In this document: one piece after another, positions 32,381-40,755 of the stretch
How positions within the stretch are numbered: position 1 is the first letter of the stretch
Layout: each line of letters begins with the position of its first letter
DNA from: Paraferrimonas sedimenticola
GTDB taxonomy: Bacteria > Pseudomonadota > Gammaproteobacteria > Enterobacterales > Shewanellaceae
Assembly: GCF_002282855.1 (NCBI RefSeq)
Contig: NZ_NRIR01000003.1
Coordinates: forward strand, 310,001-374,000
Length of the DNA: 64,000 nucleotides
Reading direction: 5' to 3'
The notes under the pieces: model-generated
The model's database searches: none
What the model saw: the letters and a program-made list of their open reading frames with translations, nothing else
Told to the model about the DNA's origin: nothing
Position numbers and translations under genes: made by a program

Positions 32381-33534
32381 GTACCCCTAAACTCAGTCAG
32401 ATTTGGCGCTATCCGCTAAAATCCGGCGCACCAGAATCTTTGCAAACAGCCGATGTCGGGCTTGAAGGTTTAATTCAGGACCGGCGTTTATTAATGATCG
32501 ATGCCAACGGCCAAATGATCACCGGGCGTAGCGAGCCTAAGATGCTGAGATTTAAGGCGGGGATTGCTAATCAACAGCTGAGTCTGAGCCACCCCGACCA
32601 TGAACAAATAAGCGCGTCCCTCGAGGATTTACAAATCTCAGTGCCGGCTCAGGTGTGGAGTGACAGTTTTGAAGCCTTTCACATCAGCGACGAGGTCGAT
32701 GCCTATGTAAGCCGAGTGTTAGGCCAAGCGGCGCAGCTTTTGTATTGTGGCGAGCGTTCGCAGCGACTAGGTGGAAAAACCGGCCAAAGCCTCAGTATGG
32801 CCGACGGCTACCCTTTGTTGTTGATATCTGACGCTTCGCTTCGAGAGTTAAATTGGCGCTCTCCTGAGCCTCTGTCGATGGAGCGTTTTCGTCCAAACTT
32901 AGTAGTGTCAGCACAATTACCCTTTATTGAAGACCACTGGCAACGAGTTCGTATCGGTGAGGTTGAGTTTGAACTGGTGGAGCCCTGTAGTCGTTGCAAC
33001 TTCACCACACTAGACCCAGAAACCTTGACCTATCAGGCAGAGCAAGAGCCTTTGACCACCTTGTCTAAATTTCGTCAGGGCGAAGATGGCCAGCTGTACT
33101 TTGGCCAAAACCTAATTGCGCTGAATACGGGTGTGATTACTCAGGGGGATGTGGTTGAGGTATTGCAAACCCGCCAACCACAGGCGTATCCCGATAAACG
33201 CGACGTGTCACCGCCACCGATTGCCACTCCACCAGCAAAGGCAGAGAAATTGCAGTTTGAACTCAATGGTCAAAAGGTGACGGGCGACAATCAAACCAGC
33301 CTACTAGCTCAAGGGTTAAGTGCTGGTGTTGAGTTGAGCTATCGCTGCCGCTCAGGACGATGCTCTAGTTGTATGATGCAACTAGAATCTGGCGAAGTGA
33401 TCCAGCCGCCAGCTCGCGCGTTAAACCAAAAAGATCAAGAATCGGGAAAGATTTTAGCCTGTTGCGCTATCCCTATAAGCGATATCAGGGCTCACTCCCT
33501 GAAACCAACCAAAACTCGAAAGGAGCCGAGATGA
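32377..33534 (+). CDS. MOSC-domain protein with C-terminal [2Fe-2S] ferredoxin (YcbX-like)
   Basis: 385 residues. MOSC N-terminal beta-barrel at about 1-110 (ISQIWRYPLKSGAPESL), then a MOSC domain with the molybdenum-ligand region LVEPCSRCNFTTLDPETL. The C-terminal plant-type ferredoxin holds C-x4-C-x2-C (YRCRSGRCSSCMM) and a distal Cys in LACCAIP. YcbX uses molybdenum cofactor to reduce N-hydroxylated compounds. ATGA overlap with the GST gene before it and with the next gene after it. Confidence 0.92.
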   Translation: MSTPKLSQIWRYPLKSGAPESLQTADVGLEGLIQDRRLLMIDANGQMITGRSEPKMLRFKAGIANQQLSLSHPDHEQISASLEDLQISVPAQVWSDSFEAFHISDEVDAYVSRVLGQAAQLLYCGERSQRLGGKTGQSLSMADGYPLLLISDASLRELNWRSPEPLSMERFRPNLVVSAQLPFIEDHWQRVRIGEVEFELVEPCSRCNFTTLDPETLTYQAEQEPLTTLSKFRQGEDGQLYFGQNLIALNTGVITQGDVVEVLQTRQPQAYPDKRDVSPPPIATPPAKAEKLQFELNGQKVTGDNQTSLLAQGLSAGVELSYRCRSGRCSSCMMQLESGEVIQPPARALNQKDQESGKILACCAIPISDIRAHSLKPTKTRKEPR

Positions 33535-34556
33535 AACCTGTATTAAGCGCGTTAGTGTTAGCGGGAGCGAGTTTGCTAGTCACAAGCCCACTAACCGCAA
33601 ACGAGCCAACGGCCGCCGACAAACAAGAGCAAGCCGCCGCTTCGCAACTGATGATTCAAGACTGGGCGGTAGAGTGGGGTGGACGGCCGCGAGATCCCTT
33701 CGTTGCACCGGATGGCCACATTTGGTTTTGCGGGCAAGCTGGCAATTATATCGCCAAACTCGACCCCAAAAGTGGTGAGATGACTCGCTATGAAATTCCA
33801 GAAAGCACTCACCCACACAATTTAATTGTGGATGCTGACGGCATGGTATGGATGGCAGGCAACCGCGATGGTTACATTGGCAAATTCGACCCTGCGACCG
33901 GCAAAACCGAGCGTTTTGATATGCCAGAAGGCGTTAAAGATCCTCATACTCTGGTGTTTGATGCCAAAGGTGATATCTGGTTTACCGCGCAACACTCCAA
34001 TGTGGCAGGAAAGCTAGAAATCGCGACGGGTAAAGTGTCAGTAGTAAAAATGGACACAGAGAACTCCCGTCCCTATGGAATTAAAATCGCGCCAAACGGC
34101 GATGTTTGGGTTGCCTTATTAGGGGCTGATCGCTTAGTGAAGTTGGCGGCAGCCGATTTGGCGAAAACCGAATTCCCAATGCCACGCGCAGAAATTCGCA
34201 CACGTCGTTTGGAAATCGATAGCAAAGGCCAAATTTGGTACCTGGATTATCGCGGCGGCAAAATCGGGCGTTATCAGCCCGATGCGGATAAGTTTGATGA
34301 GTGGAACATGCCCAATGGCAAAAGCAGCTTGCCCTATGGCACGGCCATTGATTCGCAAGACCGTATCTGGATTGCTGAAACTGGCGTAATGCCCAACCAG
34401 ATGGTGGGTTTCGATACCAAAACCCAGCAAGTGATTAGTACAACTCCAGTCGAAGCTGGCGGTTCGGTGCGTCATATGTATTTTGACCCGCAGCGAGATC
34501 AATTCTGGTTTGGCATTGATACGGGCTTTGTTGCTGTAGGTAATGTACCGAAATGA
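33531..34556 (+). CDS. Exported Vgb-like (virginiamycin B lyase family) beta-propeller protein
   Basis: 341 residues from ATG at 33531 behind AAAGGAG, 4-bp overlap with the MOSC gene. A signal peptide ends LTA. Six to seven propeller repeats of the form 'AxDGxxWFxxxxxGxIxKxDPxTG' (for example PDGHIWFCGQAGNYIAKLDPKSG, ADGMVWMAGNRDGYIGKFDPATG). This is the streptogramin lyase fold, but most such proteins are not antibiotic lyases. Placed in an operon with redox enzymes, it may be a periplasmic sugar- or metabolite-binding protein; role unknown. Confidence 0.85.
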   Translation: MKPVLSALVLAGASLLVTSPLTANEPTAADKQEQAAASQLMIQDWAVEWGGRPRDPFVAPDGHIWFCGQAGNYIAKLDPKSGEMTRYEIPESTHPHNLIVDADGMVWMAGNRDGYIGKFDPATGKTERFDMPEGVKDPHTLVFDAKGDIWFTAQHSNVAGKLEIATGKVSVVKMDTENSRPYGIKIAPNGDVWVALLGADRLVKLAAADLAKTEFPMPRAEIRTRRLEIDSKGQIWYLDYRGGKIGRYQPDADKFDEWNMPNGKSSLPYGTAIDSQDRIWIAETGVMPNQMVGFDTKTQQVISTTPVEAGGSVRHMYFDPQRDQFWFGIDTGFVAVGNVPK

Positions 34557-35317
34557 GTAACAGTAACAACACCTCAGTAATCATTATTACAGGCGCCAGC
34601 GCTGGACTGGGTCAGGAAATGGCCCGCCAGTTCGCTCGTTTGGGATACTCGCTAGGGCTTTGCGCCAGACGCTTAGAAAACCTAGAAGCACTGCGCCAAG
34701 AGATAGTGAAAGAAAACCCAGAGTGTGACGTACAAGTTCGCCAGTTGGACGTGGTGGATGAGCCGCAAGTGGCCGTGGTATTTGAAGAGTTTCGCCAGCA
34801 TTTTGGTGCGATTAATCGAGTGATAGTTAACGCGGGCATCGGCAAAGGTGTCCCCATCGGCAATGGTGGCTTTAACGCTAATCGTCAAACCCTGATGACC
34901 AATGTGGTGGGCGCGTTGGCTCAAATCGAGCATGCGGTGGCTATCTTCAAACAACAGAACTTTGGACACTTGGTGTGTATCTCTTCGGTGAGCTCCACAC
35001 GCGGATTTCCCGGGACCATGAACACCTACGCTGCTTCCAAAGCGGCCCTGAGTTCGTTGGCCTCAGGATTACAACTCGAGTTAGCCAATACTCCAATCAA
35101 AGTCAGTTGCATTATGCCCGGCTACATAGCCAGTGACATCGCGACCGGTAGCCGCAGTCGCCCCTTTAGCGTGGCGACTGATGTTGGGGTGCGTTCAATG
35201 GTTAAGGCAATTGAAGCTGAAAAGGCCAGCGCTTATGTTCCGGGCTGGCCTTGGATACCGATTAGCTTTTTACTCAAGCATCTGCCCAATGCAATTGCAG
35301 GGCGCTTAATCCGCTAA
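34553..35317 (+). CDS. Short-chain dehydrogenase/reductase
   Basis: 254 residues, 4-bp ATGA overlap with the preceding gene. Rossmann cofactor loop TGASAGLGQEMA, NAG at VNAGIGKG, catalytic Ser in SSVSS, Tyr-x3-Lys in YAASK, and PGYIASD afterwards. A classical SDR, likely NADP-dependent (ARRLE after strand 2). Substrate unknown. Last gene of the terC operon; its 3' end overlaps the convergent GGDEF/EAL gene by 12 bp. Confidence 0.93.
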   Translation: MSNSNNTSVIIITGASAGLGQEMARQFARLGYSLGLCARRLENLEALRQEIVKENPECDVQVRQLDVVDEPQVAVVFEEFRQHFGAINRVIVNAGIGKGVPIGNGGFNANRQTLMTNVVGALAQIEHAVAIFKQQNFGHLVCISSVSSTRGFPGTMNTYAASKAALSSLASGLQLELANTPIKVSCIMPGYIASDIATGSRSRPFSVATDVGVRSMVKAIEAEKASAYVPGWPWIPISFLLKHLPNAIAGRLIR

Positions 35318-37255
35318 GGGTTGGGCTTGTGGTTGCGAAGGCGTTTTCATCTGGTTTCCTGGATTATTGATGTAACCCAGGAAGCCATCGATACCGGTTT
35401 CGTGTAGTTGTAACAGCTGTTGCTGGCTCTCTACTACTGTGGCGTAAACCGGGATTTCTAGATTGTGCACCGTGTTGCAGATGATGGTCACCATGTGCAG
35501 GCTTTCTTGGTCTTTGGCCTGACACAAAGCAGGAGACAGTTTGACGTAATTGGGCCTTAGTTTAGCGATGTAGTCCAGCTTAATCTTGGCATTGCCCAAA
35601 TTGTCCATACCGAACTCAATTCCCAATGAGCGTAAGATCTTCACAAAAGCCTGTACCGCTTTTGGCTCGCGTTGATAATGGGTTTCCGGGATTTCAATAA
35701 CCACTTTTTTACGCTGCTCGCTCGACAAGCCAGCTAAGCGACTGACAAACATGGTGTCGTGAATCGAGGCTAACGAGACATTGATACTCACAGGTGCGTC
35801 AAAGTCTTGTGCTAACGCGGTTTCAAGTACGGCTAAATCAAGCTCTGCACCTAAATTGAACTGCTCAATCACGGGTAAGAAGTTACCCGCAGACATCTGT
35901 TGGTCAACTTCGTCGTTGAGTCTGGCGTAGACTTCGTAGTGGATTGGATTACCGCCCACACTATTGACTAGCGTTTGACGCTCAATCACCAGAGCTTTAC
36001 GGCGAATTCTGTCTTTTAATAAGGCTACCCATTCCTGACCGGTGCGCATCATACCACTTGGCTCCACGTTAGCGCGCCAGATATAGCCGTTCATGCCTTC
36101 GCTTTCGGTTTGACGAAGCATGTTGTCGATTCGAGTCAACAGAGTAGAGGCGTTGTCTTGCGGCTGAATCACACAGCCAGCGATAGTGCAGACCTCAGGT
36201 GTTGGTGCTATGCCTTTACCGTGCAACTGTTTCATTTGCTGATTACAGGCGCGTATTTGCTGGTGTATGTCCGCGGGCAACACCGCTGGGATAAGCACCG
36301 CAAATTCGTGCTCGCTAATGCGCCCGAGCGTCGGTTGAAAAGCCTTAAAGCTGGATTCTAGGATTGAAATACTGGCTTTGACCATCTCACTCCAAATCGG
36401 AAAGCCATAACTGCGTCGCACCTGACTGGCATGCGTGAGGCGAAGCACAATCAAGGCGTATTGTTGTCGTCCCTCGGCGATTCGGCCTTCGATCTGTTGC
36501 AAGGTGAAGCGGCGGCTAAACACGCCGGTTTCTGGGTCCTGCTGGATCTGTGTTTTAAGACTTTGCAATTGACGTGCGTTGTCTTTAAAGCGCTTGTAGA
36601 TGATGTCGCTCATATGATTCAAAGCGCTGACCGCTCGACCTAATTCGCGAGTTTTTGGCACAGGGGAGCGCACCGTAAAGTCTTTGCGCTCAATCGCTTT
36701 GGCTTGTTTCTCAATCGCTGCTAGCGGGCGAATTAGCTTACCCACTACCATACTGGCCACAGCGCCAATCATGACGACCGCAAGCAGATATATCAGCACT
36801 AGGCGCTTAAAGAGTATCCAGAGTTGGTCTTGTACGTAGAACTCGCTAGACACTAGACGAAGATTCGCCTGGCCACCATCGCTGAAAAACACAGTTTCTT
36901 CGAGCGTGTTTTGCTCGACCGGGAAGGCTTTGGTAAACCAATGCGGCGCTCGGGACCTAGCTTGTGCATTGCGCTCGATTAAGGTGGACTGGGGAGAGAA
37001 CAGCGTCACTGTTATTGAGTGCAGCGTAGGATTTTTTAGTGCTTGCTCCAGTAGCCTTGGCAGAGTTTGAGTTAACTGTCGTTGCGATTGAGCCTCTAGG
37101 CTTAGACGTGTCATTTGCTCAACTTGAGCGACAGTTTGTTGTTGTTGTTCGTTGAGTTTTCCTTGCATGGTGGACAGGTTGACAAAAAGCATCAAACCAA
37201 AACACATCAGCCCGATTATCCAAACCAGTGCGAGTAACTGTCGTTGCAGACTCAT
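35306..37255 (-). CDS. LapD-type membrane receptor with degenerate GGDEF and EAL domains
   Basis: 649 residues. TM1 at about 8-27, a periplasmic LapD/MoxY-like domain to about 148, TM2 at about 151-171, HAMP to about 225, GGDEF-like at about 235-390 and EAL-like at about 410-640. The GGDEF signature is SEHEF (314-318), and the EAL signature is replaced by EVY (441-443); 'AEGVE' reads ATVVES and the QGY-F segment reads GYINNPGN. It is therefore probably a c-di-GMP receptor rather than an enzyme, as in LapD, which controls periplasmic proteolysis of adhesins by LapG. No lapG lies adjacent here. Confidence 0.85.
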   Translation of the reverse strand: MSLQRQLLALVWIIGLMCFGLMLFVNLSTMQGKLNEQQQQTVAQVEQMTRLSLEAQSQRQLTQTLPRLLEQALKNPTLHSITVTLFSPQSTLIERNAQARSRAPHWFTKAFPVEQNTLEETVFFSDGGQANLRLVSSEFYVQDQLWILFKRLVLIYLLAVVMIGAVASMVVGKLIRPLAAIEKQAKAIERKDFTVRSPVPKTRELGRAVSALNHMSDIIYKRFKDNARQLQSLKTQIQQDPETGVFSRRFTLQQIEGRIAEGRQQYALIVLRLTHASQVRRSYGFPIWSEMVKASISILESSFKAFQPTLGRISEHEFAVLIPAVLPADIHQQIRACNQQMKQLHGKGIAPTPEVCTIAGCVIQPQDNASTLLTRIDNMLRQTESEGMNGYIWRANVEPSGMMRTGQEWVALLKDRIRRKALVIERQTLVNSVGGNPIHYEVYARLNDEVDQQMSAGNFLPVIEQFNLGAELDLAVLETALAQDFDAPVSINVSLASIHDTMFVSRLAGLSSEQRKKVVIEIPETHYQREPKAVQAFVKILRSLGIEFGMDNLGNAKIKLDYIAKLRPNYVKLSPALCQAKDQESLHMVTIICNTVHNLEIPVYATVVESQQQLLQLHETGIDGFLGYINNPGNQMKTPSQPQAQPLAD

Positions 37256-37466
37256 TTACGCATACTCCCTTATGCACAGATAGGCGCGGGTGCCTATTAA
37301 CTAGACGATCCCCAATTGACTCATACTACTGATTTACAGATGGAATTTAAATACTCTTAGCACTGAGTCGAAAAATAACAGGGTTGGTAGTTGTCACGCC
37401 TTATTCGGCAATGGTATTAGTAGCTTTTACCCAAGCCATTTCAATCGTTTTCCAAGGAGCATAATA

Positions 37467-38657
37467 ATGAAACGCGCTCTATCGCTGGGTATCGCCCTGT
37501 GCGGCTGTTTGTCCATGAGTACAGCACTGCAGGCAAGCGAACAAAGCTTTGAACAATGCAAAGTGCGTCTGGCCAATGCAGCTAAGGACGCTGGCGTAAA
37601 TGCAGCATTAGTCGATCGCACCATGTTAGAGGTTAAACCCATTCCTCGAACCCTTTCGCTGGACAAAAGCCAACCTGAGTTTCGCGAAACTTTCGCTGAA
37701 TATATGAATAAGCGTGTGACAGAATGGCGAGTGTCGGAAGGTCGCAAGATGTTGCGCAAGCATCAGGCCCTGCTGCAACGCTTGACCGCTGAATACGGAA
37801 TTCCAGGTCAATACCTGATTGCTTTTTGGGGACTGGAGACAAACTACGGTAGCTACAAGGGCAAAATGCCCACCATTAATGCTATTGCGACCCTGGCGTG
37901 CGATAAACGTCGTAGAGACTTCTTTACAGGCGAGTTTGTCCAGGCGATGACCTTAGCCGAGCGCAACGGTTTTGAACCTCATGAGTTGCTGGGCAGTTGG
38001 GCTGGCGCGGTTGGACACACCCAATTTATGCCATCGGCATACAACGCCTACGCTGTAGATGGTGATGGCGACGGTATCGTCGATTTGTGGAATAGCGAGG
38101 TGGACGCTTTAACCTCGGCGGCAAACTTTTTGCGTTCGCTTGGTTGGCGTCCAGGCGAGCGGTGGGGCCGAGAAGTGGTACTTGACCCTAACCAGAGCAT
38201 TCTTCCCTTAGGACGTGGACAAAAACAGGCTTTAAGCCAGTGGCGCACTCAGGGTGTCACAACAGTGCAGGGTAAGCCAATGCCGAGTATTGATATGTCA
38301 GCAGGGCTACTACTGCCTCTCGGGGCAAAAGGTCCGGCCTTTTTAGCTTACGACAACTTTGACGTGATCATGCGCTGGAACCGCTCAGAGTCTTACGCGA
38401 TATCTGTGGGGCATTTGGCCGATCGAATTAATGGCGCAGGGCGCTTGAGTGTTTCTCTAGAGAGCTTTGGCAAGTTGCGCATAGAGGATCTGACCCACAT
38501 ACAAGAGCGTTTAAATGCCAAAGGATACGATGTGGGCAAACCCGATGGTCGTCTTGGCCCCAAAACGCGAAAGGGCATTCAAGCCTACCAGCAGGCTAAT
38601 GGCTTGGTGGCTGACGGCTATCCCAGTGATGAGCTGATGCGTCAGCTGTTGAGATAA
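37467..38657 (+). CDS. MltB-family lytic murein transglycosylase with peptidoglycan-binding domain
   Basis: 396 residues. A signal peptide ends ALQA. SLT_2/MltB catalytic domain at about 30-320: catalytic Glu in FWGLETNYGSYKG, then GSWAGAVGHTQFMPSAYNAYAVDGDGDG and DALTSAANFLRSLGW. A C-terminal PG_binding_1 domain lies at about 335-396 (LTHIQERLNAKGYDVGKPDGRLGPKTRKGIQAYQ). It has no lipobox, so it is soluble and periplasmic, like the SltB/MltB-like group. Cuts glycan strands of peptidoglycan. Monocistronic. Confidence 0.93.
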   Translation: MKRALSLGIALCGCLSMSTALQASEQSFEQCKVRLANAAKDAGVNAALVDRTMLEVKPIPRTLSLDKSQPEFRETFAEYMNKRVTEWRVSEGRKMLRKHQALLQRLTAEYGIPGQYLIAFWGLETNYGSYKGKMPTINAIATLACDKRRRDFFTGEFVQAMTLAERNGFEPHELLGSWAGAVGHTQFMPSAYNAYAVDGDGDGIVDLWNSEVDALTSAANFLRSLGWRPGERWGREVVLDPNQSILPLGRGQKQALSQWRTQGVTTVQGKPMPSIDMSAGLLLPLGAKGPAFLAYDNFDVIMRWNRSESYAISVGHLADRINGAGRLSVSLESFGKLRIEDLTHIQERLNAKGYDVGKPDGRLGPKTRKGIQAYQQANGLVADGYPSDELMRQLLR

Positions 38658-38670
38658 CCCTTCCAATAAA

Positions 38671-38695
38671 AAGGCCTGAGCAATCGCTCAGGCCG
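38671..38695 (-). terminator. Terminator of the small HTH gene
   Basis: On the minus strand GGCCTGAGC / GCTCAGGCC with a 4-base loop, then TTTTT. It also lies 14 bases after the transglycosylase stop on the other strand. Confidence 0.8.
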
Positions 38696-38719
38696 TCAAA
38701 TCTATTTCTTGCTAAAGAA

Positions 38720-38977
38720 TTAAGCTTCTTCGCGCTGCTGTGCTTCTGGAGACAGCTGAATAATAGAGTAGATGGCTTTCTTTGAAGCCTTAGTTGCAAA
38801 AAACCATCGACGAACGATGTCGAACGAAGGCATGCTCTTGCCACTCTCAATGTTTCTGACGTAGCGATCAGAAATGCCAATTTGTTGGGCCAGCTTTTCC
38901 TGACTGAGTTTACTCTTTACCCGAAGCTCATTGAGCGCCTGGGCAATACTTGTTTTGTCTACTGCTGTTTTCGGCAT
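38720..38977 (-). CDS. Small XRE-family helix-turn-helix regulator
   Basis: 85 residues with one Cro/CI-type HTH: IAQALNELRVKSKLSQEKLAQQIGISDRYVRNIESGKSMPSFDIVRRWF. A short C-terminal tail (SIIQLSPEAQQREEA). No partner toxin or phage gene is adjacent. It may be autoregulatory; its targets are unknown. A 479-bp A/T-rich gap lies upstream. Confidence 0.85.
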   Translation of the reverse strand: MPKTAVDKTSIAQALNELRVKSKLSQEKLAQQIGISDRYVRNIESGKSMPSFDIVRRWFFATKASKKAIYSIIQLSPEAQQREEA

Positions 38978-39456
38978 ATCGTTATTGGAACTCGTAATGA
39001 CCCTTTACAGGGTGGGTTAATGAAGTGGAAAGCCTCTTTGGACAGAAGAGTGAAAATGCTTTCCAGCTAAGTGCTCACAAAGCACAATTCCTTTTAGCAC
39101 TCCGCGAATTCGGTTATGAGTCTATTCAACTTAATTCCGGTTTAGCAAGCGCTAATTCATCAATACTACAAAAATGTTAACCAACAAAGCTTTTTGCACG
39201 TCCAACAGGAAATTTATACCAAGCTTGTAACCTTTTCGCAACCGAATCAATATTCCGAACGGGCAGGAATTTTTAATCCGCATTTTAATAAAGCATATAA
39301 GATATTGAAAATGCAGACAATAAGGCTGTTTTGTTCTTTTTTATCGGAAAAAGTTACTAGTGAAAACGGGGTAGAGACCTAGGAAGAAAATAGCCTGCGC
39401 TTAAGAGGTTGTAGATTAACATCTGTAACTTAAGCGCAAACTGGGTGTCAGCGCAG
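38978..39456. other. A/T-rich intergenic region without a supported gene
   Basis: 479 bp, visibly richer in A/T than its neighbours. A 62-codon frame at 39194-39382 has no good ribosome site or recognisable sequence and is not called. No tRNA or clear hairpin was seen. Possibly the promoter area of the HTH gene or a decayed gene. Confidence 0.4.
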
Positions 39457-39735
39457 TTAGGTGCGACTAGTCACTTCTAAAAGGTGATAACCGAACTGAG
39501 TTTTAACTGGACCTTGCACTTGATTCAACGGCGCGGAAAATACCACTTTGTCGAATTCAGCGACCATCATGCCAGGTCCAAAGCTGCCAAGTTCGCCACC
39601 TTGACGTCCCGATGGGCAATTCGAGTGTTGCTTGGCAATCTCGGCGAAATCGGCGCCTTGTTCGATTTGCTGCTTCAGTTCATTACATTGAGCTTCAGTG
39701 TCCACCAAGATGTGGCGGGCGGATGCTTGAGACAT
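39457..39735 (-). CDS. ppiC: Parvulin-type peptidyl-prolyl cis-trans isomerase
   Basis: 92 residues, the size of E. coli PpiC. Parvulin signature: SARHILVDTEAQCNELKQQIEQGADFAEIAKQHSNCPSGRQGGELGSFGPGMMVAEFDKVVFSAPLNQ (key residues His8, the GGELG-F-pg-MV segment and the closing FGYHLLEV). Cytoplasmic, single domain, no signal peptide. Follows the coiled-coil gene at 39745 by 9 bp on the same strand. Confidence 0.95.
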   Translation of the reverse strand: MSQASARHILVDTEAQCNELKQQIEQGADFAEIAKQHSNCPSGRQGGELGSFGPGMMVAEFDKVVFSAPLNQVQGPVKTQFGYHLLEVTSRT

Positions 39736-39744
39736 TGTTTCTCC

Positions 39745-40074
39745 TTAACGGCTTTTATTGGCTTGCTGATCCAAAAGGTGCAGGTTGTCGATGACGTCCT
39801 GGTAACTCATGTTCAACTCGCGGGATAGGTTGATAATCTTAGTCTTGTAGGTCTGAATTTGCTGTTGTTTTAGCGAGTTTTGTCGATGCTCGTCTAGCAC
39901 TTGCTGACTGGCTTGGGCTAATAGCTGTAGTCGCTTCTCACTGTAATTTAGATCATCTATGGCCGATTTCATTTGCTCCAAGGTTCGAGCATTGGCCAGT
40001 TCCTTTCGCGATTCGGTTAGCTGATATTGATCAAGTGACGCAACGGCGTCTTCTAAACTCAAATTGTTGCTCAT
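39745..40074 (-). CDS. Small coiled-coil protein of unknown function
   Basis: 109 residues, rich in Gln, Lys and Leu, predicted helical and coiled-coil through most of its length (KELANARTLEQMKSAIDDLNYSEKRLQLLAQ). The end, TKIINLSRELNMSYQDVIDNL, faintly recalls the linker region of H-NS/MvaT proteins, but no DNA-binding domain follows. Paired with ppiC on one transcript. Function not recognised. Confidence 0.6.
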   Translation of the reverse strand: MSNNLSLEDAVASLDQYQLTESRKELANARTLEQMKSAIDDLNYSEKRLQLLAQASQQVLDEHRQNSLKQQQIQTYKTKIINLSRELNMSYQDVIDNLHLLDQQANKSR

Positions 40075-40223
40075 ATAGGGCTCAAATGGACAGGTTTACT
40101 GTTTAGACCGTGGAATAACGAAAATATTAAACCAAATAGGATTGGCATCGCTAGCCAGAATGGTTAACTATTTGAATAGAGATGTGTCTGCATCCGCCAA
40201 AAGTTCTCGACAAGGAGGTACAA

Positions 40224-40703
40224 ATGACTGATTTATTGCCCGATTTATTTGATGACCACCCCAACGCGCTCAGTTGGCTTGGAAGTGAGCTGCGCAATTA
40301 CGGTGGAAAATCCAGCTTCTGTGGACCTGTGGTCACTGTGCGCTGTTTTGAAGATAACTCTCGAGTAAAAGAGTTGGTAAACCAAGCAGGCCTTGGTCGC
40401 GTCTTGCTCGTCGACGGCAGCGGCTCGATGCAACGGGCATTGTTGGGTGACATGTTAGCTAAAGCGGCAATGGAAAACGGCTGGGCTGGAATAGTGATTT
40501 TGGGTTGCGTGCGCGATGTCGCTCAATTGGCGCAGTTCGATATTGGCATTCAGGCGCTTGGTGCTTGCCCGATAAAGACCGACAAACGCGGACTGGGAGA
40601 AACCCAGCTCAACTTAGAAGTCAGCGGGGTTGAGATACGCCCGGGTGATTGGTTATACGCCGATGGTCATGGTGCCGCAATTTCTAAAAATAAACTGTTA
40701 TAA
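40224..40703 (+). CDS. RraA-family protein (RNase E regulator-like / HMG-aldolase-like)
   Basis: 159 residues from the ATG behind AAGGAGG. It aligns along its length with E. coli RraA: NYGGKSSFCGPVVTVRCFEDN, GRVLLVDGSGSMQRALLGDMLA, GIVILGCVRDV, DIGIQALGACPI, GDWLYADGHG. It keeps a D-x20-R-D motif (Asp of GDM to CVRD), the signature of class II 4-hydroxy-4-methyl-2-oxoglutarate aldolases, where E. coli RraA has Arg-Gln. So an aldolase or oxaloacetate decarboxylase activity is possible besides, or instead of, RNase E inhibition. Confidence 0.85.
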   Translation: MTDLLPDLFDDHPNALSWLGSELRNYGGKSSFCGPVVTVRCFEDNSRVKELVNQAGLGRVLLVDGSGSMQRALLGDMLAKAAMENGWAGIVILGCVRDVAQLAQFDIGIQALGACPIKTDKRGLGETQLNLEVSGVEIRPGDWLYADGHGAAISKNKLL

Positions 40704-40755
40704 AACAACGACTCATTAGCTAGACTTAGGGAATAGCAATAATTAAGGATCTCTC

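Noticed and set aside
33531-34556. Streptogramin resistance gene vgb
   Set aside because: It has a signal peptide, sits in a metabolic operon, and the propeller family is broad; resistance cannot be claimed.
39194-39382. 62-codon frame in the A/T-rich gap before ppiC
   Set aside because: No Shine-Dalgarno, unusual composition, no similarity recognised; more likely noncoding.
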